Source of the DNA: Moniliella sp. 'wahieum' | Taxonomy: Eukaryota; Basidiomycota; Moniliellomycetes; Moniliellales; Moniliellaceae | Length of the DNA stretch: 64,000 nt | Assembly (NCBI GenBank): GCA_003971905.1 | Contig: RSEE01000015.1 | Span: 310,001-374,000, forward strand | Reading direction: 5' to 3' | In this document: positions 25,094 through 36,471 of the stretch, piece after piece | How the letters are laid out: the number at the start of each line of letters is the position of its first letter | Numbering within the stretch: position 1 is the first letter of the stretch | The notes under the pieces: generated by a model | The model's input: the letters and a program-made list of their open reading frames with translations, nothing else | The model's database searches: none | What the model was told of the DNA's origin: nothing | Translations under genes and position numbers: made by a program

Positions 25094-25999
25094 ATGGTGC
25101 GTGCCCCTCCCACCCCCCCCCACCGCCTCCTCCGCGGCCCTGACCCCCATGTCCTAGTCCCGCCCCACTGCCAGCGCCCCGCATCTCGTCTGGGCCGCAG
25201 GCCACGTCCTGACGCTCTTCTGCGGCGTCTGGGCGCTCAAGTCGGCCGTTTTCTTCTGGACGCACACGGTGCCGGTCTATCCTACACTGCCGCCTACCTC
25301 GGCGCGCTGGTTAGCTATGGGATTGTGGTGTACAAGTCCTTTGGGCATCCGCAGATGTCCAAGGCCAGCCTGCACCGCATCCTTTTGGATGAGAACGTAC
25401 AGTACCTCGTCCTGTCGCTCTACTGGCTCTGGCAGACGCACCCTGTCCCGATCACGCTTCTTCCCTTTGTCGTCTTCTCCCTCTTCCACGTGCTCACCTT
25501 TATCCGCACCACCCTCATCCCGCTCGCGTTCCCACCCCCGATCCAGGGCACGCCTGCTGGCACCGCCGCCTCGTACTCAAAGAAGGCACAGACGCTGATC
25601 CAGAACTGGGTCAAGAACTACTACGACCTAGCCATGTGCATTGTGGCCTATGCCGGTACTCATCTTTGTCCGTCTGCTCCTCGGTGTGGCCCTGGGCGCC
25701 AACTCGGTCTTTGCACCTTCGTCTTTGCCCACTTTTACGCTTGCGCTTCGTCATGAGCTCGTTCACCCGCCAAGCCTTTGGCCGCGTCCAAGCCCACCTC
25801 GACACGCTCAGCCGCGACACGCTGCCCAGACCCGCTCCGCAAAACTTACCTCACCACACGCGACCTTCTGGCCCGTTACGCAAACGTCGTGCTGCCCTTT
25901 GACATGGCTGTGCCTGCGGGCACACCGGCCAAACCTTCAGCCCCGCCCGCAGCCACGGCCCCAGCCCCGGCCCCAGCGCCAGCATCAGCCTCCGCGTGA
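25094..25999 (+). CDS. Pom33/TMEM33 family nuclear-pore/ER membrane protein
   Basis: Pom33/Per33/Tts1 proteins are ER and nuclear-envelope membrane proteins that help nuclear pore formation. The best model puts only ATG in exon 1 (25094-25096), an intron at 25097-25157 (CTGAC branch, TAG acceptor), then SRPTASAPHLVWAAGHVLTL. Membrane segments are GHVLTLFCGVWALKSAVFFW, YLGALVSYGIVVYKSFG, YLVLSLYWLWQTHPVPITLL with FVVFSLFHVLTFIRTTLIPL, and IFVRLLLGVALGANSVFA. Family motifs are NVQYLVLSLYWL, AQTLIQNWVKNYYDLAMCIV and FAHFYALRFVMSSFTRQAFG. A basic C-terminal helix and Ala/Pro-rich tail end at 25999. Frame shifts occur near 25270, 25660, 25725 and 25830. Family assignment rests on topology plus these motifs. 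Confidence 0.72.
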
Positions 26000-27203
26000 A
26001 CAGCTACACTACCCCTCCCTCGGCGCCCAAGGCCACTTCCCCCGCCGTTCCTCCCCCTGCTTTCACTGCCACGCCCTAGGCCACGACACGTAACATGGAC
26101 GCCGCCGCGGATGCGCCTACCGCGTCGGGCGCCACGTTGTACTCCAGTCCCCCTTGATGGGAAGACTAGGTTTCCGGTGTCCGTCGCACGGGATGACCAG
26201 TGTCCCCTCCCCCCATCTTACCTTACGCCTGGGGGCTGCAAATCTGATCCCGTAACCAAATATGGTGGAATGGTGGATTCCCTCCCTCCCCTTCCCCTTC
26301 TCTCTCGCCCTCCCCCCCCCCGTTCTCATCTCGTCTCTCTTGTGCACGAGGCTTCGGTGTGTGCTCCTAGTTTACTTCCTCTTCCTCTGCCCCGTTTCTT
26401 GTGATAAGGCTTGTCGTATTATCCTGTTCTTCCCCCCGGGCTCCTCCTGGACCGTTTCCCCCGCTTGATTGGGGCGGCCGCCCGCGGTGCTGGCTAACCG
26501 GATGGCTCATTGTTCCGCCTCGCTGATGCGGCGGTAGGTAACCGGTACCCTGCCATGGGGCGTGCCTCGCATGCACAGGCCACAGCCAACGAGGGAGGGA
26601 AAGGGAAGGGAAAGGGAACCCCCTTGCTCAGGGCCCTGGCCGGCGCGCAAAATAGCGGAGAACGGCACCGTATCCCGCAGGGCGTAGGGCCAAGTACGCG
26701 CGAAAGTGGGCACGGCGCGCGCGAGGCTGTAGACGTAGACCTTGGTTCAGCTGCCACCGCCTCAATTGGTATAGCACGGCAGGGGGTTGGCATGGATTGG
26801 GCGGGATCAGCCTGAGCGCTCAGCTGAGCGATAACCTTGCCTCTGCGTTTCCGTCCGTCGGTCGTGCAGCACAGCCCATGTACACCCCATAGCCCCGTGC
26901 GACGCGTGCGACGCGTGCACACGCTTCTATCAAGGGGGCTCTTGTGAGTCGCGTGACAAAAGCCCCGGTTCGGCCGCGCACGCCCACCTTGGGGCCGATA
27001 TACACGGATAGGAGGAGGGGCACAACGATTGATGCCCTCCCTTGGCAAGTGCCTCATTGATGAACGGAGGCCTTGACGGGGGGGGGGTCAGTGCGCTCCA
27101 GCCACCGGGGTCGGCGGGCCGAAGCTGATGGAACGTGAGGAGAAGGCTTGATTCGTTTGATGGGGTCCCGGTTGGTTTCGTGGTACGCAGGATAAAAAGA
27201 GTT
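26000..27203. other. intergenic stretch, no gene seen
   Basis: Downstream of the Pom33 gene the sequence is T/C-rich (26280-26460), consistent with a 3' UTR. It then becomes GC-rich with short overlapping frames and no protein character. A run of nine G lies at 27079-27087. Confidence 0.45.
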
Positions 27204-27300
27204 GCTTCAAAGGGGAATCGAACCCCTGTCACATCGAAGTCCCACAGGCGCGGGGCCAGTCTGGCAACGATGTAGTGTAGTATACCACAACCATTGAAGC
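27204..27300 (-). tRNA. tRNA-Gly (anticodon GCC) with intron
   Basis: The minus strand from 27300 begins GCTTCAATGGTTGTGGTATA. The acceptor stem GCTTCAA (27300-27294) pairs with TTGAAGC (27210-27204), with discriminator A at 27203. The anticodon stem is CATCG (27272-27268) with CGATG (27236-27232); the loop starts TTGCCA, giving anticodon GCC. The T arm is AGGGG-TTCGATT-CCCCT (27227-27211). A 24-nt insertion (about 27261-27238) directly after position 37 is the canonical place for a tRNA intron. The D arm is short by about two bases compared with usual tRNA-Gly, perhaps a consensus error. B-box GGTTCGATTCC is intact. Confidence 0.9.
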
Positions 27301-29008
27301 GTACAATACCCTTATGCTACAGCTTCACCCCTTTTAGGTCCTGCCTTCTCGTAGTTCGGCCCACCGTCTAGTAGCTCATACCGAGCATGGACCAAATCCA
27401 TCTCCATTGTCAGAATCACACCGTGCTAGGGGGCCCTTGCCCACTAGGCCCGTATGGGCACTATGGCGTGATTCCTATCAGTTGGGAGATCCTGTGTCCA
27501 CCTCTCGACTGTGCCCCTTCCTGAGGAGGTCATATACCTCCTCTGCGTCCATAGATGTATGCAATCCATCTGCACCCCCCCATCTCCGTCTCCTGACATC
27601 CATCAAGCCATCCTAGCTTGCACTCGTTCCTCAGTTCCTATGGTATCACCTTTTCTTGTCTTGCATCGCAATTGCATGGTGTGGATCCAATAGTCATAGC
27701 GACCATCATCTCGAATGAAGCTCAACGTCCCAACTCCTCATCACATCCCTCACCTCTTCTGTGGACTTTTTCAACTTCGTTCTTGTCACCCTCTTCTCTG
27801 TTTTCGGAGAGTGAATCAATGGCACTCCTTCCCAATTCCTGCCGTAGAATGTAACCAAACGAGGGGTCACTGGGATGCGGTTCAATGGACTCTTACTTTA
27901 CACACTCAGGCTTTTTCCATCGGGCGAAGACTTTCCTGTACATACATGCTTCCTCCCGGAGATTTATATCGCAAGGCGAGGGCAGGGAGTCGCCCCCAAT
28001 CTTCCCCCTCTGGCCTTGACGCGACGAAAGGGGTGCCATCCAGAGGACTCATAAACGGATGTCTCATCATGGCGGTGTGGTAGCTAAAAAGTCACGGTGG
28101 TCCTGGGTTTTTACTTATGGCGCACAGGTCCACCACGGTAATGCTTACCCTTTGGCGCTACATGATATGCTTTGGAAACGAATCGCCCGGGAAGCAGAGG
28201 GTTATATCTGATGATGCGAATGCCGAATGACATCCTATAATTGGGTTTAGGGGCGAAGAGCAAAGTGTCAGCAAACGACAGATGAGCAAGCCGGCATCAG
28301 TGGTGATGGAAACAAACGCATATGATGAGATCGACTCTTGGCACATGTTGTTTTTGTCACGATCGCCTGTTGCAGTAAACGAGACAGTGCCTTCTCCCAA
28401 CGTCCGACATAAGCGCGGACGTCTTAGCATCCTCCGGCTCCTGGACGGAAGCTGTTTCGAAACTGCTGTCAAACCAACGCGACAGTGAGGTCGACGCTGG
28501 GGAGGGAGTGCGAATGCATAGTATAGTGGCTGGCGGTCTTCTGAGTTCCATGTGGCGGCAAACAGCCTCTGGACTACGTCGCAACCTTTGTGCATGTATA
28601 GTTTTACTTGAGAGCTCATGCGTCATCAGCGGCCGGGCCCCCGTCGTTCCGGTAAACGATGAGCGCCCTAGCCGTAGCAGACTGCAAAACTACGGGGGGC
28701 CCACACAATATAGCGAAGAGGTATATGGCCAGTATAGCAGGCAGTATAGCTCGTCGTCACCCGTCCTTACCGTGTTTTCCCTGCATCAATTCCACAAAGG
28801 CCAGCGCTATCTGTTCTGGGACTCGACCTCCGACTCAGCTGCTACATTCACTCTATAGATGCAGCATTGCAGGCGGGAGGGAGGGAGGGGGGGGGGGGGG
28901 GGGGTGGGGGGTAGAGACAGGGGCGCAAGCCCCGCTCAACGTTTTTAGATTCAAGAGACGAGACTCCATAACAAACAGGTGAAGCAAGGCGAGCAAAGCA
29001 AGCTTGCT
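27301..29008. other. long intergenic region with G-run
   Basis: No gene is supported over 1.7 kb. From about 27380 to 28620 the base composition is nearer 50% GC than the flanks, and all frames are short. A G-rich low-complexity tract (GGGAGGGAGGG followed by a long run of G) occupies about 28876-28910. Confidence 0.4.
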
Positions 29009-29707
29009 TTACATATTCAAGAGACCAGACTCCTTAACAAAAAAGAGGCATAGAGCCAACTCACTGCTGGGCAGCAGCACGTGGTGGAGCTTGAGGTTCT
29101 GGACGAGAGGGCCGTGGGTGTTGACAAACTGGAGGTAGCAGCCGTCCTGATGATACGGTTCTCGGCCATGGCCTGGGTGAACTGGGTGCGGTCGAGCTGG
29201 GTGAAACCCCACTTTTCGACACGATGATCTTCTGGCGACCGGCAAACTTGTACCGGGAGCGACGCAGAGCCTCGAGCACAGCAGCCTTGTTGCTGTCCTT
29301 GCAGCGGATCGAGATCAGCACCTGGCCAATGTCGACACGGGCCACCGTCGTAGGGCTTGCCCCAGGCACCACGCATACCGTCTGCAGACGGTCAGCGCCA
29401 GCGCAGAGCATCTTGTTGATACGGATCAGTGGAAGGGGTGCACACGGATGCGCTGTGGAAAGCGTCCTTGCCCCGTCTGACACACTTGTTGGCGCAAATA
29501 CGCGCAGCCTCAAGCGCCTCCGAGGTGATCTGCTGGTGCTCGTCGCACACCATGTGGGCACAGAAGGGGAAGTCATCGACCGACGCACGCTTGCGGCCCA
29601 GGTCAAAGATGGGATCTTGGGCTCGGGCACACCACGGTTGTAGCGCGACTTGGGGTAGGGCTTGTTGCAGTGCAGTAGCGGTAGCAGCGCGCAGGACGAC
29701 GACCCAT
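29009..29707 (-). CDS. RPL10: 60S ribosomal protein uL16 (Rpl10)
   Basis: uL16 is an essential large-subunit protein at the central protuberance, loaded late in maturation by Sqt1, and needed for release of Nmd3. Start ATG at 29707 gives [12 protein letters not shown], one base shift from [18 protein letters not shown]. Further matches in three frames are [10 protein letters not shown]-type sequence around 29560, [46 protein letters not shown] and [20 protein letters not shown]. The C-terminal part has [20 protein letters not shown] and [20 protein letters not shown]. At least five shifts are needed to read a full protein of about 215-220 residues. The true stop is either at 29061 or 29009 depending on frame. 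It shares a 955-bp divergent intergenic region with the WD40 gene. Confidence 0.93.
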
Positions 29708-30662
29708 CTTGATGAACTTGGCGGCGGTGGTGGTGAGGCACAGCCAAGCAGAGCGGCCAGGTGGCCACGAGGACCGGGCGGCGTGTGCGGAACCCTAACC
29801 GGAATTGAAAATCATGGCTCAGAACGGGGGCACTGTCGGCATTGCTGCGGCAAGGGAAAAATTGGCGTCAGGTGGTTACGCAAGGGCCGCCCCCCCCCCT
29901 GCCGGTGATAGAGGTGATCTGGGGCCGTGGCTACGACAGGGTGTGCGGTTGGGCGGAATATGCGTCTGGTTTCCAGTGCAATCGCCCATGGAGTCTGACG
30001 CGGACGGTCTGGTCTGGGCCTCAGGTCGGCAGGCGCAGGGTGTGTGAAGCGTGCGGACTGCGAGCGGTATGCTTTCCTAGTGAGAGAGCGGGTTAAAAGC
30101 AACGTGATAGATTCATGCCTGCTGAGGGGAGGGGTAGCAGAAGGAAGGGATGGCCAAAATGGGCGGGGGGGTGGGGCATGAGGCGGGGGCCAGGGCCTGA
30201 CTGAATACGTACGTGGCCCATATCCGCCATGCCTTGGCCAAGGGCGGAATCGCAGCGGAGCGGAACTGCGATGCAAGGGGAGCGCTAGCGCAGCGCGGCA
30301 GATGTGATGACATGGTGGGCCTGGCAGGGGTCAGTGGTTGCCATACACTGGTGCCGTGCTGGGGTGCCGGGGCGGAAGGGCGAGACGGGCCCCGTGAGAC
30401 GAGCGGAATGGAGGGGTGCCCCACGGGGGCAGGTGGGTGATGGCCTCAGCGGGCGGCTGGGCCGGGGCGCGAGAAGGGCGAGACGCGTGCAGGCAGCTGG
30501 CCGCTGCCGCGCCGACCCGTGCCGAGGCTGGCCCACCCAGGCCGACGCCCGCAGACACGGTACATGCCCCCGCCCAGCACCGCCAGCACCCGCAGCGCAT
30601 CCACCACCATCGCCCGCGCCTTCTCCGCCGACGGGCTCCGCCTGCCCTCTCTCTGCCCCACC
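29708..30662. promoter_or_regulatory. divergent promoter region of RPL10 and the WD40 gene
   Basis: The stretch separates the start codons of the uL16 gene (-) and the LisH-WD40 gene (+). I see no TATA box or gene. Short frames on both strands are compositionally biased by CCGCC/GGCGG repeats. Confidence 0.4.
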
Positions 30663-32790
30663 ATGCTCCCGGCGTGCAAGAGCGCCGACGTCAATCTGCT
30701 TGTGTACCACTACCTCAAGGAGAGCGGCTTCACCCACACCTGCTTTGCCCTCCGCCACGAGGCCCGCCTCGACGACGACCCAACAGCCAGCACGCCGTCG
30801 TCGAGCCCGGCGCCCTTATCCGCACCCTCCAGAAGGGCCTGCTCTACCTTGCCGTTGAGGCCCACATCAACCCTGTGCGTGTGCTTACCCTCCCCCCCCC
30901 CATCCGTCTTGCTGCGTCCCCATGCTTACTTCGCCTGCCATGACACGCGCACAGGATGGATCCGAGGTGGCCTGCAGCGCGCCCTTCCGCCTCATCGGCC
31001 CTCCCCACGTCTGTGACGGCCGCACCTCCCCTCCGCCCGAACCGCGCAAGGAACGCCTCCTATCCTCAGCGGCTCACTCCTGATCCGGACCCGAAAGAGC
31101 GCCGAGAATTTGCTGACGCCGCAACACAGACCTTCCCGCCGCCGCCGCCGCCGCCGTCACAGCCCCAACCCAACGGCGGCGGCCCGAAGCGGAAGCCAAG
31201 TGAGGAGCAAGGCTCACTTCCCCGAAGCGATAAGAGGCCACGTAGGGAGCTCTCAGAGCCTCCCACAAGGAACGAGGGCAGGAGAGGCTCCGATGAGGAT
31301 GAACCCCCCGATTCGGACTCGGCAATGAGCAAGAAGAGAAGCGCAAGGGCTATAAGGAATCTAAGAAGGCCCGCTCGGTTCCCGACCCAGGCTTTCATCC
31401 TTACCCACGCCAGGTGGAGGATGGGACCCAGTTCACGTCGGACGAGGTACAGGTCCTGACGGGGCATGTGGGCGAAGTCTTGTGTCGGCGTGGAACCCTA
31501 CGGTGCCCGACTTGGTTGCCTCGGGCGCTGGGGACGCGACGGTTCGAATCTGGGACTTGAGTCTTCCGGGAAAAGAAGGGGTGGAACCCATTGACCCTAC
31601 GACTGGGCCCACAGCCCGCTCCCAGACGACCAAGATGATTTGCAAACACCTTCCTGCAACTCACGCAAAAGACGTGTCCGCATTGGAGTGGAACCCAGAT
31701 GGAACGCTTTTGGCTTCCGGTTCATACGATGGGATCTTGCGCCTCTGGACACCCCAGGGGGACCTCCATCTGGTTATGTCTATGCACCAAGGGCCCATCT
31801 TTAGCGTGCACTGGAACCGGCAGGGCACACGTCTTTTGACGGGTTCAGCCGACAGCACGGCTATTGTCTGGGATCTTGGGACTGGGGGGTGTTGCAGCAG
31901 TTTGCTGTGCACTCGGACAGCGTCCTGGATGTGGATTGGCTTTCCTCTCCCGGGGATCTGGCTGGCAGCGGGTGGCAAGACGATATCTTTGCCACCTGCA
32001 GTGCTGACAACACCATTGATCTCCTCAAGCTCGGGGAGGGGAAACCACTTCGCGTCCTCAAGAGCCACGAGGACGAACGAAGTCAACGCCATCTCTTTTG
32101 ACCCGTCCAACACACTGTTAGCCTCTGCGTCTGACGACATGACGGCTAAGATCTGGATGGTGGATGCTGCACTTGAAGGACTAGGGGGGGGAGGGGACTC
32201 TCTCCGGCTTCGCGCAGGCGCACGCGACCGACCGACGAGGCGCGACCGCTCCTCCCTCGGACTCGACAGAGCAGGAGAAGGAAACTCCCCTGCCCGATCC
32301 TCCCACGTCGAGCAAATCCTCCCGGAGCGCCAAGTGCCTCAAGTTCACTCTTGCTGGCCATACAAAAGAACTGTACGCGCTCTCTTGGGCGCCACAGGGC
32401 CTAAGACTGCCAACGAAGCCCAACCTCGCATGTTGGCCACGGCATCGTTTGACCACACGGCGCGGATCTGGAACGCCGATACAGGCACGTGTCTTCGGGT
32501 GGTGCGGGAACATACCGACTCGGTTGTCGCACTAGCGTGGTCCCCGTGCGCACGCCTCTTGGTGACCGGGGGGATGGACGGATGGTGCTGGTAACGCGCG
32601 TACGCGATGGAGTGATTGTCAAGCGCTTCAAGGCAGCTGGGGGGGTGATGGACATTCAATGGCACTCGGACACGGATCCGCAGAGCCACCATCTCGGGCC
32701 CGACTGAGCATTGCCCAGCAGAACCGCATCTTGACTGTGTTGTGGATTCGGGAGCTGGCGGTGTGTGAGAAGGGAAAATCCGGTGATTTA
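30663..32790 (+). CDS. LisH-WD40 protein of the TBL1/Sif2 family
   Basis: TBL1 (animals) and Sif2 (yeast Set3 complex) are WD40 scaffolds of histone-deacetylase co-repressors in the nucleus. Start ATG at 30663: MLPACKSADVNLLVYHYLKE, then SGFTHTCFALRHEA, a textbook LisH motif. ALIRTLQKGLLYLAVEAHIN follows, then an intron at 30875-30954 and DGSEVACSAPFRLIGPPHVC. A charged nuclear-looking linker has GGGPKRKPSEEQGSLPRSDK. WD repeats: VRIWDLSLPG, LEWNPDGTLLASGSYDGILR, SVHWNRQGTRLLTGSADSTA, VDWLSSPGDLAG with FATCSADNTI, ISFDPSNTLLASASDDMTAK, KFTLAGHTKELYALSW, RMLATASFDHTARIWNADTG and ALAWSPCARLLVTGGMDG. The last blade is VLVTRVRDGVIVKRFKAAGG to QNRILTVLWIREL. Six or more frame shifts; the exact stop (about 32750-32790) is uncertain. 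The linker plus repeat spacing favours TBL1/Sif2 over other WD40 families. Confidence 0.88.
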
Positions 32791-33079
32791 TCTGGGCAGC
32801 TCTCAGGGGGAGGGAGGGAGCAGCATTGTATTGCCGGGACCCCTGCTGCCGAGTGCGGTTTACTAGCACCCCCTCGCCAACGACGCGTTGGTTTCACTGC
32901 TCGTGTTTGCCTCCTATGGTTTGTCTCTTTGTACCGCTGTACTGTACTGGTCTACCCCAAAGGACCCTCCGGCCTGCCGAGCGGACGGGGACGCAGGCCA
33001 TGCCCTGTTCAATTATGGGTTGGTTTGCGTATCTACACATTCATAGCCGGCTCAAAAGTGCAAGGGAAGAGAGAGGCAA

Positions 33080-33128
33080 GCGAGAAGAAGGAAGTAGGCC
33101 CCCGCGGGGCCTACTTCCTTCTTCTCGC
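33080..33128. repeat. perfect 23-bp inverted repeat with 3-nt loop
   Basis: The left arm at 33080-33102 (starts GCGAGAAGAAGG, ends GGCCCC) is the exact reverse complement of 33106-33128; the loop is CGC (33103-33105). It lies in the 3' flank of the WD40 gene, just beyond the convergent stop of the 33.2-kb gene. It would form a very stable 23-bp hairpin in RNA or a cruciform in DNA. Confidence 0.97.
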
Positions 33129-33158
33129 ATGGAGGAGGTATGACGTGAATGAGCAATC

Positions 33159-35171
33159 TCACCGATCCCATCTCAAATAGGCAATTGATATACGATGTTG
33201 CTCGTGCAGTTGGACACGGACCGAGTGGCGCCAAGCAAAGTATTCTTCCGCCCGAGGATGGGATGCACCCGCGGAGAGAGGCGGAGCAGAGTGTATATAA
33301 CCAATGTTAGGTCGGGTCGCATGCGCAAGCGCTTTGAGCTTAGAGTAGGTGTAGGTGTACCACTGCTGCGTCTGCGACAGCGGTGGCGGATCGGCCGCAA
33401 AGATGTCATCCACGTTTGTTTCTTGTGTGCTGACCGGCGTGAGTGAGTGGAAGCAGTAGACTCGACACATCCACACCTTCCACCCCAAAAGACGGGTAAG
33501 CAAACGCGCGATCTCACCCTGTTGGTTGAGGCGGATATGGTGGTCGTCAAACGTGTACCTCTAACGTGCCGAGACGGCGAAGCGGGCGACAGTTACGGAG
33601 GTGCCAAAGAAGATCTTTCAGCAAACCTTCCACGATGTTCACATCTGCCGCTGAGCCGATGCACCAAACTCATATACATATGCGCCCACAAACGTGCAAA
33701 CTGGGGTGGAAGTACATGCCCTATTATTCTCGATCGGGTGGAAGCCCAGGGGTGCCAATGCACCTTGGAGCTTGCGGGACCAGCTGGTGCGCACGTCATC
33801 TACCCCATACACGCCCTGCGCAGCTTGAAGAAGGCTCGACCGTGTCCATCGGGTGCACCGCCAAACCCGGCGGCTGCGGCATGTAGATGTCTTCCTCAAC
33901 CTCCTCACTCATGGAGGTAGGGGTTGAGAAAATCAAATGGTGCAGGACCAGGTCCGAGGTTACACGGCCAACACGGTGCGGGGAGACATGATCCTCACTG
34001 GCCAGTCGGGGCGAGCTGACGCGCAGATAGATGCACTTGCCTTACCACCCCCCTCCTCGCCCGGGCTGGGCTTGCAGATAAAGTGGGCGCGAGCAGCTGC
34101 TTGGTTTCGCGCATCAGCGCCATCTCGGGCCTGTCCCAGTCGACCAAGTCCCAGCTGTGGATCGCCTCAAAGTGGGGCATCCCAGCCTTAACAATGGAGA
34201 GCCAGGTGTTTCGGCGTCAGGGCCAGTAATAGCCTGCCGAATGATAGGCCGGTTGAGGTCGGAAGCAGCGTCCTTTTTTCTGCAGTAGCCAAGAGGACGA
34301 CGCGGAGGTACGGTGCTTGTCAATTGGGGTAGCAAGGTTAGCAGAGTGATGGTAAGGAGCGGGGTAAAAAGTTGGCGGACTACCGGCATCACCTCAGGTG
34401 ATGCGACAGATGGCGGGGAAGGCTCCTCCTTTACCGTTTCCAGTACCCTGGTTTCCACGGGGCTCTGACGGTACGCATGCCCTCGTCCCTCAGCGTCATA
34501 GCAACAAAAAAGTCAACCAGAAGGGTTATGTGTAACGCCACGGTGCGCCTCCCCGGTCCAACTCTGCCGCGGCCCCATCGCTCTCCCAAAACTGGAGACG
34601 TTTGCGGTGCTTGATGGATACACAAAGAGCGCAAGGTAGGTGTCACACAACGAGGGGTATATGGTAAGAACTGGCGGTGGAGAAGAAGGAACTTCTGATC
34701 TTCCCCCGCTGAATAGCCGTCCTTCTCCATCCATTCGAGGATGATGCGCAAACGAGCGCGAAAATGAGCAAATGATTCGTGCCTGCAACAGTGGTGCAAA
34801 GAATGCTGTGTCAGCCGCGCCAGTCTGTGGGGTAAAAGCGGGACAAACGCAGCCAAGTGGCACTTTTGTAGAGCAGTAAGCTCCTGGCAGAACTTAGTGT
34901 CTGCTTGCGCCCGAGGAAGCTATCAAGCTCCTTGAGATTGACGTAGGCGATAGAGAGGCGACGGATGTGGTGCGCGTGCTGGAGGATGGGCTCGCTCAAG
35001 GCAGAAGAATGGCATCGCGAGCGTATTGGCGCACGCGCTCAGTGTGGTGTCGGCACAGTGAGATGGATTCGATGGCTCGGCCTTGGAGCTCAAGGGAGAC
35101 AATCTCCGAATGTGAGGCCCAGTTCTAGGCCAGGAAGCTGTCGCGTCACTGGCAATAGCGGATACTGTCAC
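33159..35171 (-). CDS. unidentified protein, helical, frame-shifted
   Basis: Minus-strand segments with clear protein character are: ELQGRAIESISLCRHHTERV with RQYARDAILL (about 35090-35010); SEPILQHAHHIRRLSIAYVN and LKELDSFLGRKQTLSSARSL with ATWLRLSRFYP (about 34995-34815); LRIILEWMEKDGYSAGEDQK with FLLLHRQFLPY (about 34760-34670); SLCDTYLALFVYPSSTANVS; MPHFEAIHSWDLVDWDRPEM with MALMRETKQLLAP (about 34180-34090); SEEVEEDIYMPQPPGL (about 33910); and the C-terminal WKVWMCRVYCFHSLTPVSTQ, ETNVDDIFAADPPPLSQTQQ and EEYFAWRHSVRVQLHEQHRI, ending near 33159. Long amphipathic helices with His/Arg/Leu suggest a scaffold or trafficking subunit. I cannot name the family. Joining the pieces as one gene is an inference from order, strand and spacing. 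Confidence 0.45.
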
Positions 35172-36471
35172 GGAGGATGGGTGCGCGCGGGCCAGCTCTT
35201 GGCTGAAGAGCAGCGTGGGGGTGTGGGTCGCAGGGGGGGGGGGGGGGGAAGGAAGGAAGAGGGGGAGGGGGGAATGTTAAAATGATTGATCTGCCAGACG
35301 AGTGGGGGACGACAATGTCTAAGATCTAACGTCCTAACCAGACATGTCGGGATCAGACTCATCTGGTCACCGATGCTCACCAGATTGACTGGACCCTGTT
35401 TTGTTCTAGACCCTGTTTCCCCCTTTTGGTCTATGCTCCCCTTTGTTTTCTCCGTGGGACTCAGCTCACTTGTCCTCCTCTTCTCCGAGGTATATATACC
35501 TCGCTCCCATGCCACTCGATGAATATGATCTCTATCCTTTCCCCCATCTCCATCTCCTGTTAAGACAAAAAAGGAGAACAGCACTAAAGATGATTGTCGG
35601 GGGTTGCGGATATGGAAGGGATGGTGCCAGGGTCCAGACCTTTCAGGACCATTTTGTTTGCTGTGTGGCGCAGGAGGCTGTCATACGCCACACTCACACG
35701 CACATACTGCCCGCATCCACCCGCAAGTCTCGCTTGGGAAACGGCCTTTTCTCTCATCTCGAGGTTATGGGGCTTTTGATATGGTCGCTTTTTGCCGATG
35801 ACCGTCAGGAAAGGCCATATCGCTGAGACGTTGAAGCACTGTCCAAGCTTGGTTCGGCGTGGCTGGCGCTGACGCGTGACGCGACCGGCAATCGAGCATC
35901 GATTAGGTCGATTAGGTTAATCATTAATCACTATTGAATTAATCAATCATCGAGGTCCAGAAGCACCCGGCGTTGCGTTGATGTAGGGTTGGTTATAATA
36001 GCGCACCCTTGGACTGCATCAACCTGCTTTGCTTCCTCTCTTCCTCCATGGAAGTGGGCTGTCTATCCGTTGATCGTGCCTTCAAAAAGGGTATTTCAGA
36101 GAGTGATGCAGTCCGGCTTGTAATTCAAAGCAAAATAGCGAGGCGCAATAAAATCTGATGGCGTATTTTCTCTTTTTTCTCTCTTTTACTTAATTCGCGG
36201 AATCCCGCAAGACTGGGCTAGTGCCTTGGACCTTTTCGCCCCTTGAATGTTCTTGCCACAATTTCCAATTCAATTCGCTGGCTCAATTCTAATCGATGTT
36301 GAAGTTCAACGTTCAATCCAATTCATCTCCCACCACCACGCCACTCGCATCCGGTAAGCGCCATAAACAACATCAAAAGAGTAGTTTCTTACGCAAAACT
36401 ACGCACAGTGAGATTCCACCAAAGCATCACCCACCTGTATCGCTATCTCTGCCAGTAACCCTTGCGACGAG
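35172..36471. other. intergenic region with G-run and AT-rich core
   Basis: A run of 16-17 G lies at about 35231-35247. A tract of about 50 bp at 35905-35955 (GGTTAATCATTAATCACTAT and neighbours) is much richer in A/T than the rest of the window. Another AT-rich part, with TTTTCTCTTTTTTCTCTCTT, spans 36140-36300. These precede the AT-hook gene and probably include its promoter and 5' UTR. No gene was seen. Confidence 0.45.

Noticed and set aside
31531-31545. GGTTCGAATC, a tRNA B-box-like sequence
   Set aside because: It codes for TVRIWDL of a WD40 repeat; no acceptor or anticodon stem can be folded around it.
33080-33128. Reading the 23-bp hairpin as a Rho-independent terminator
   Set aside because: The window is eukaryotic nuclear DNA and no T run follows the hairpin, so a bacterial-type terminator is not appropriate.
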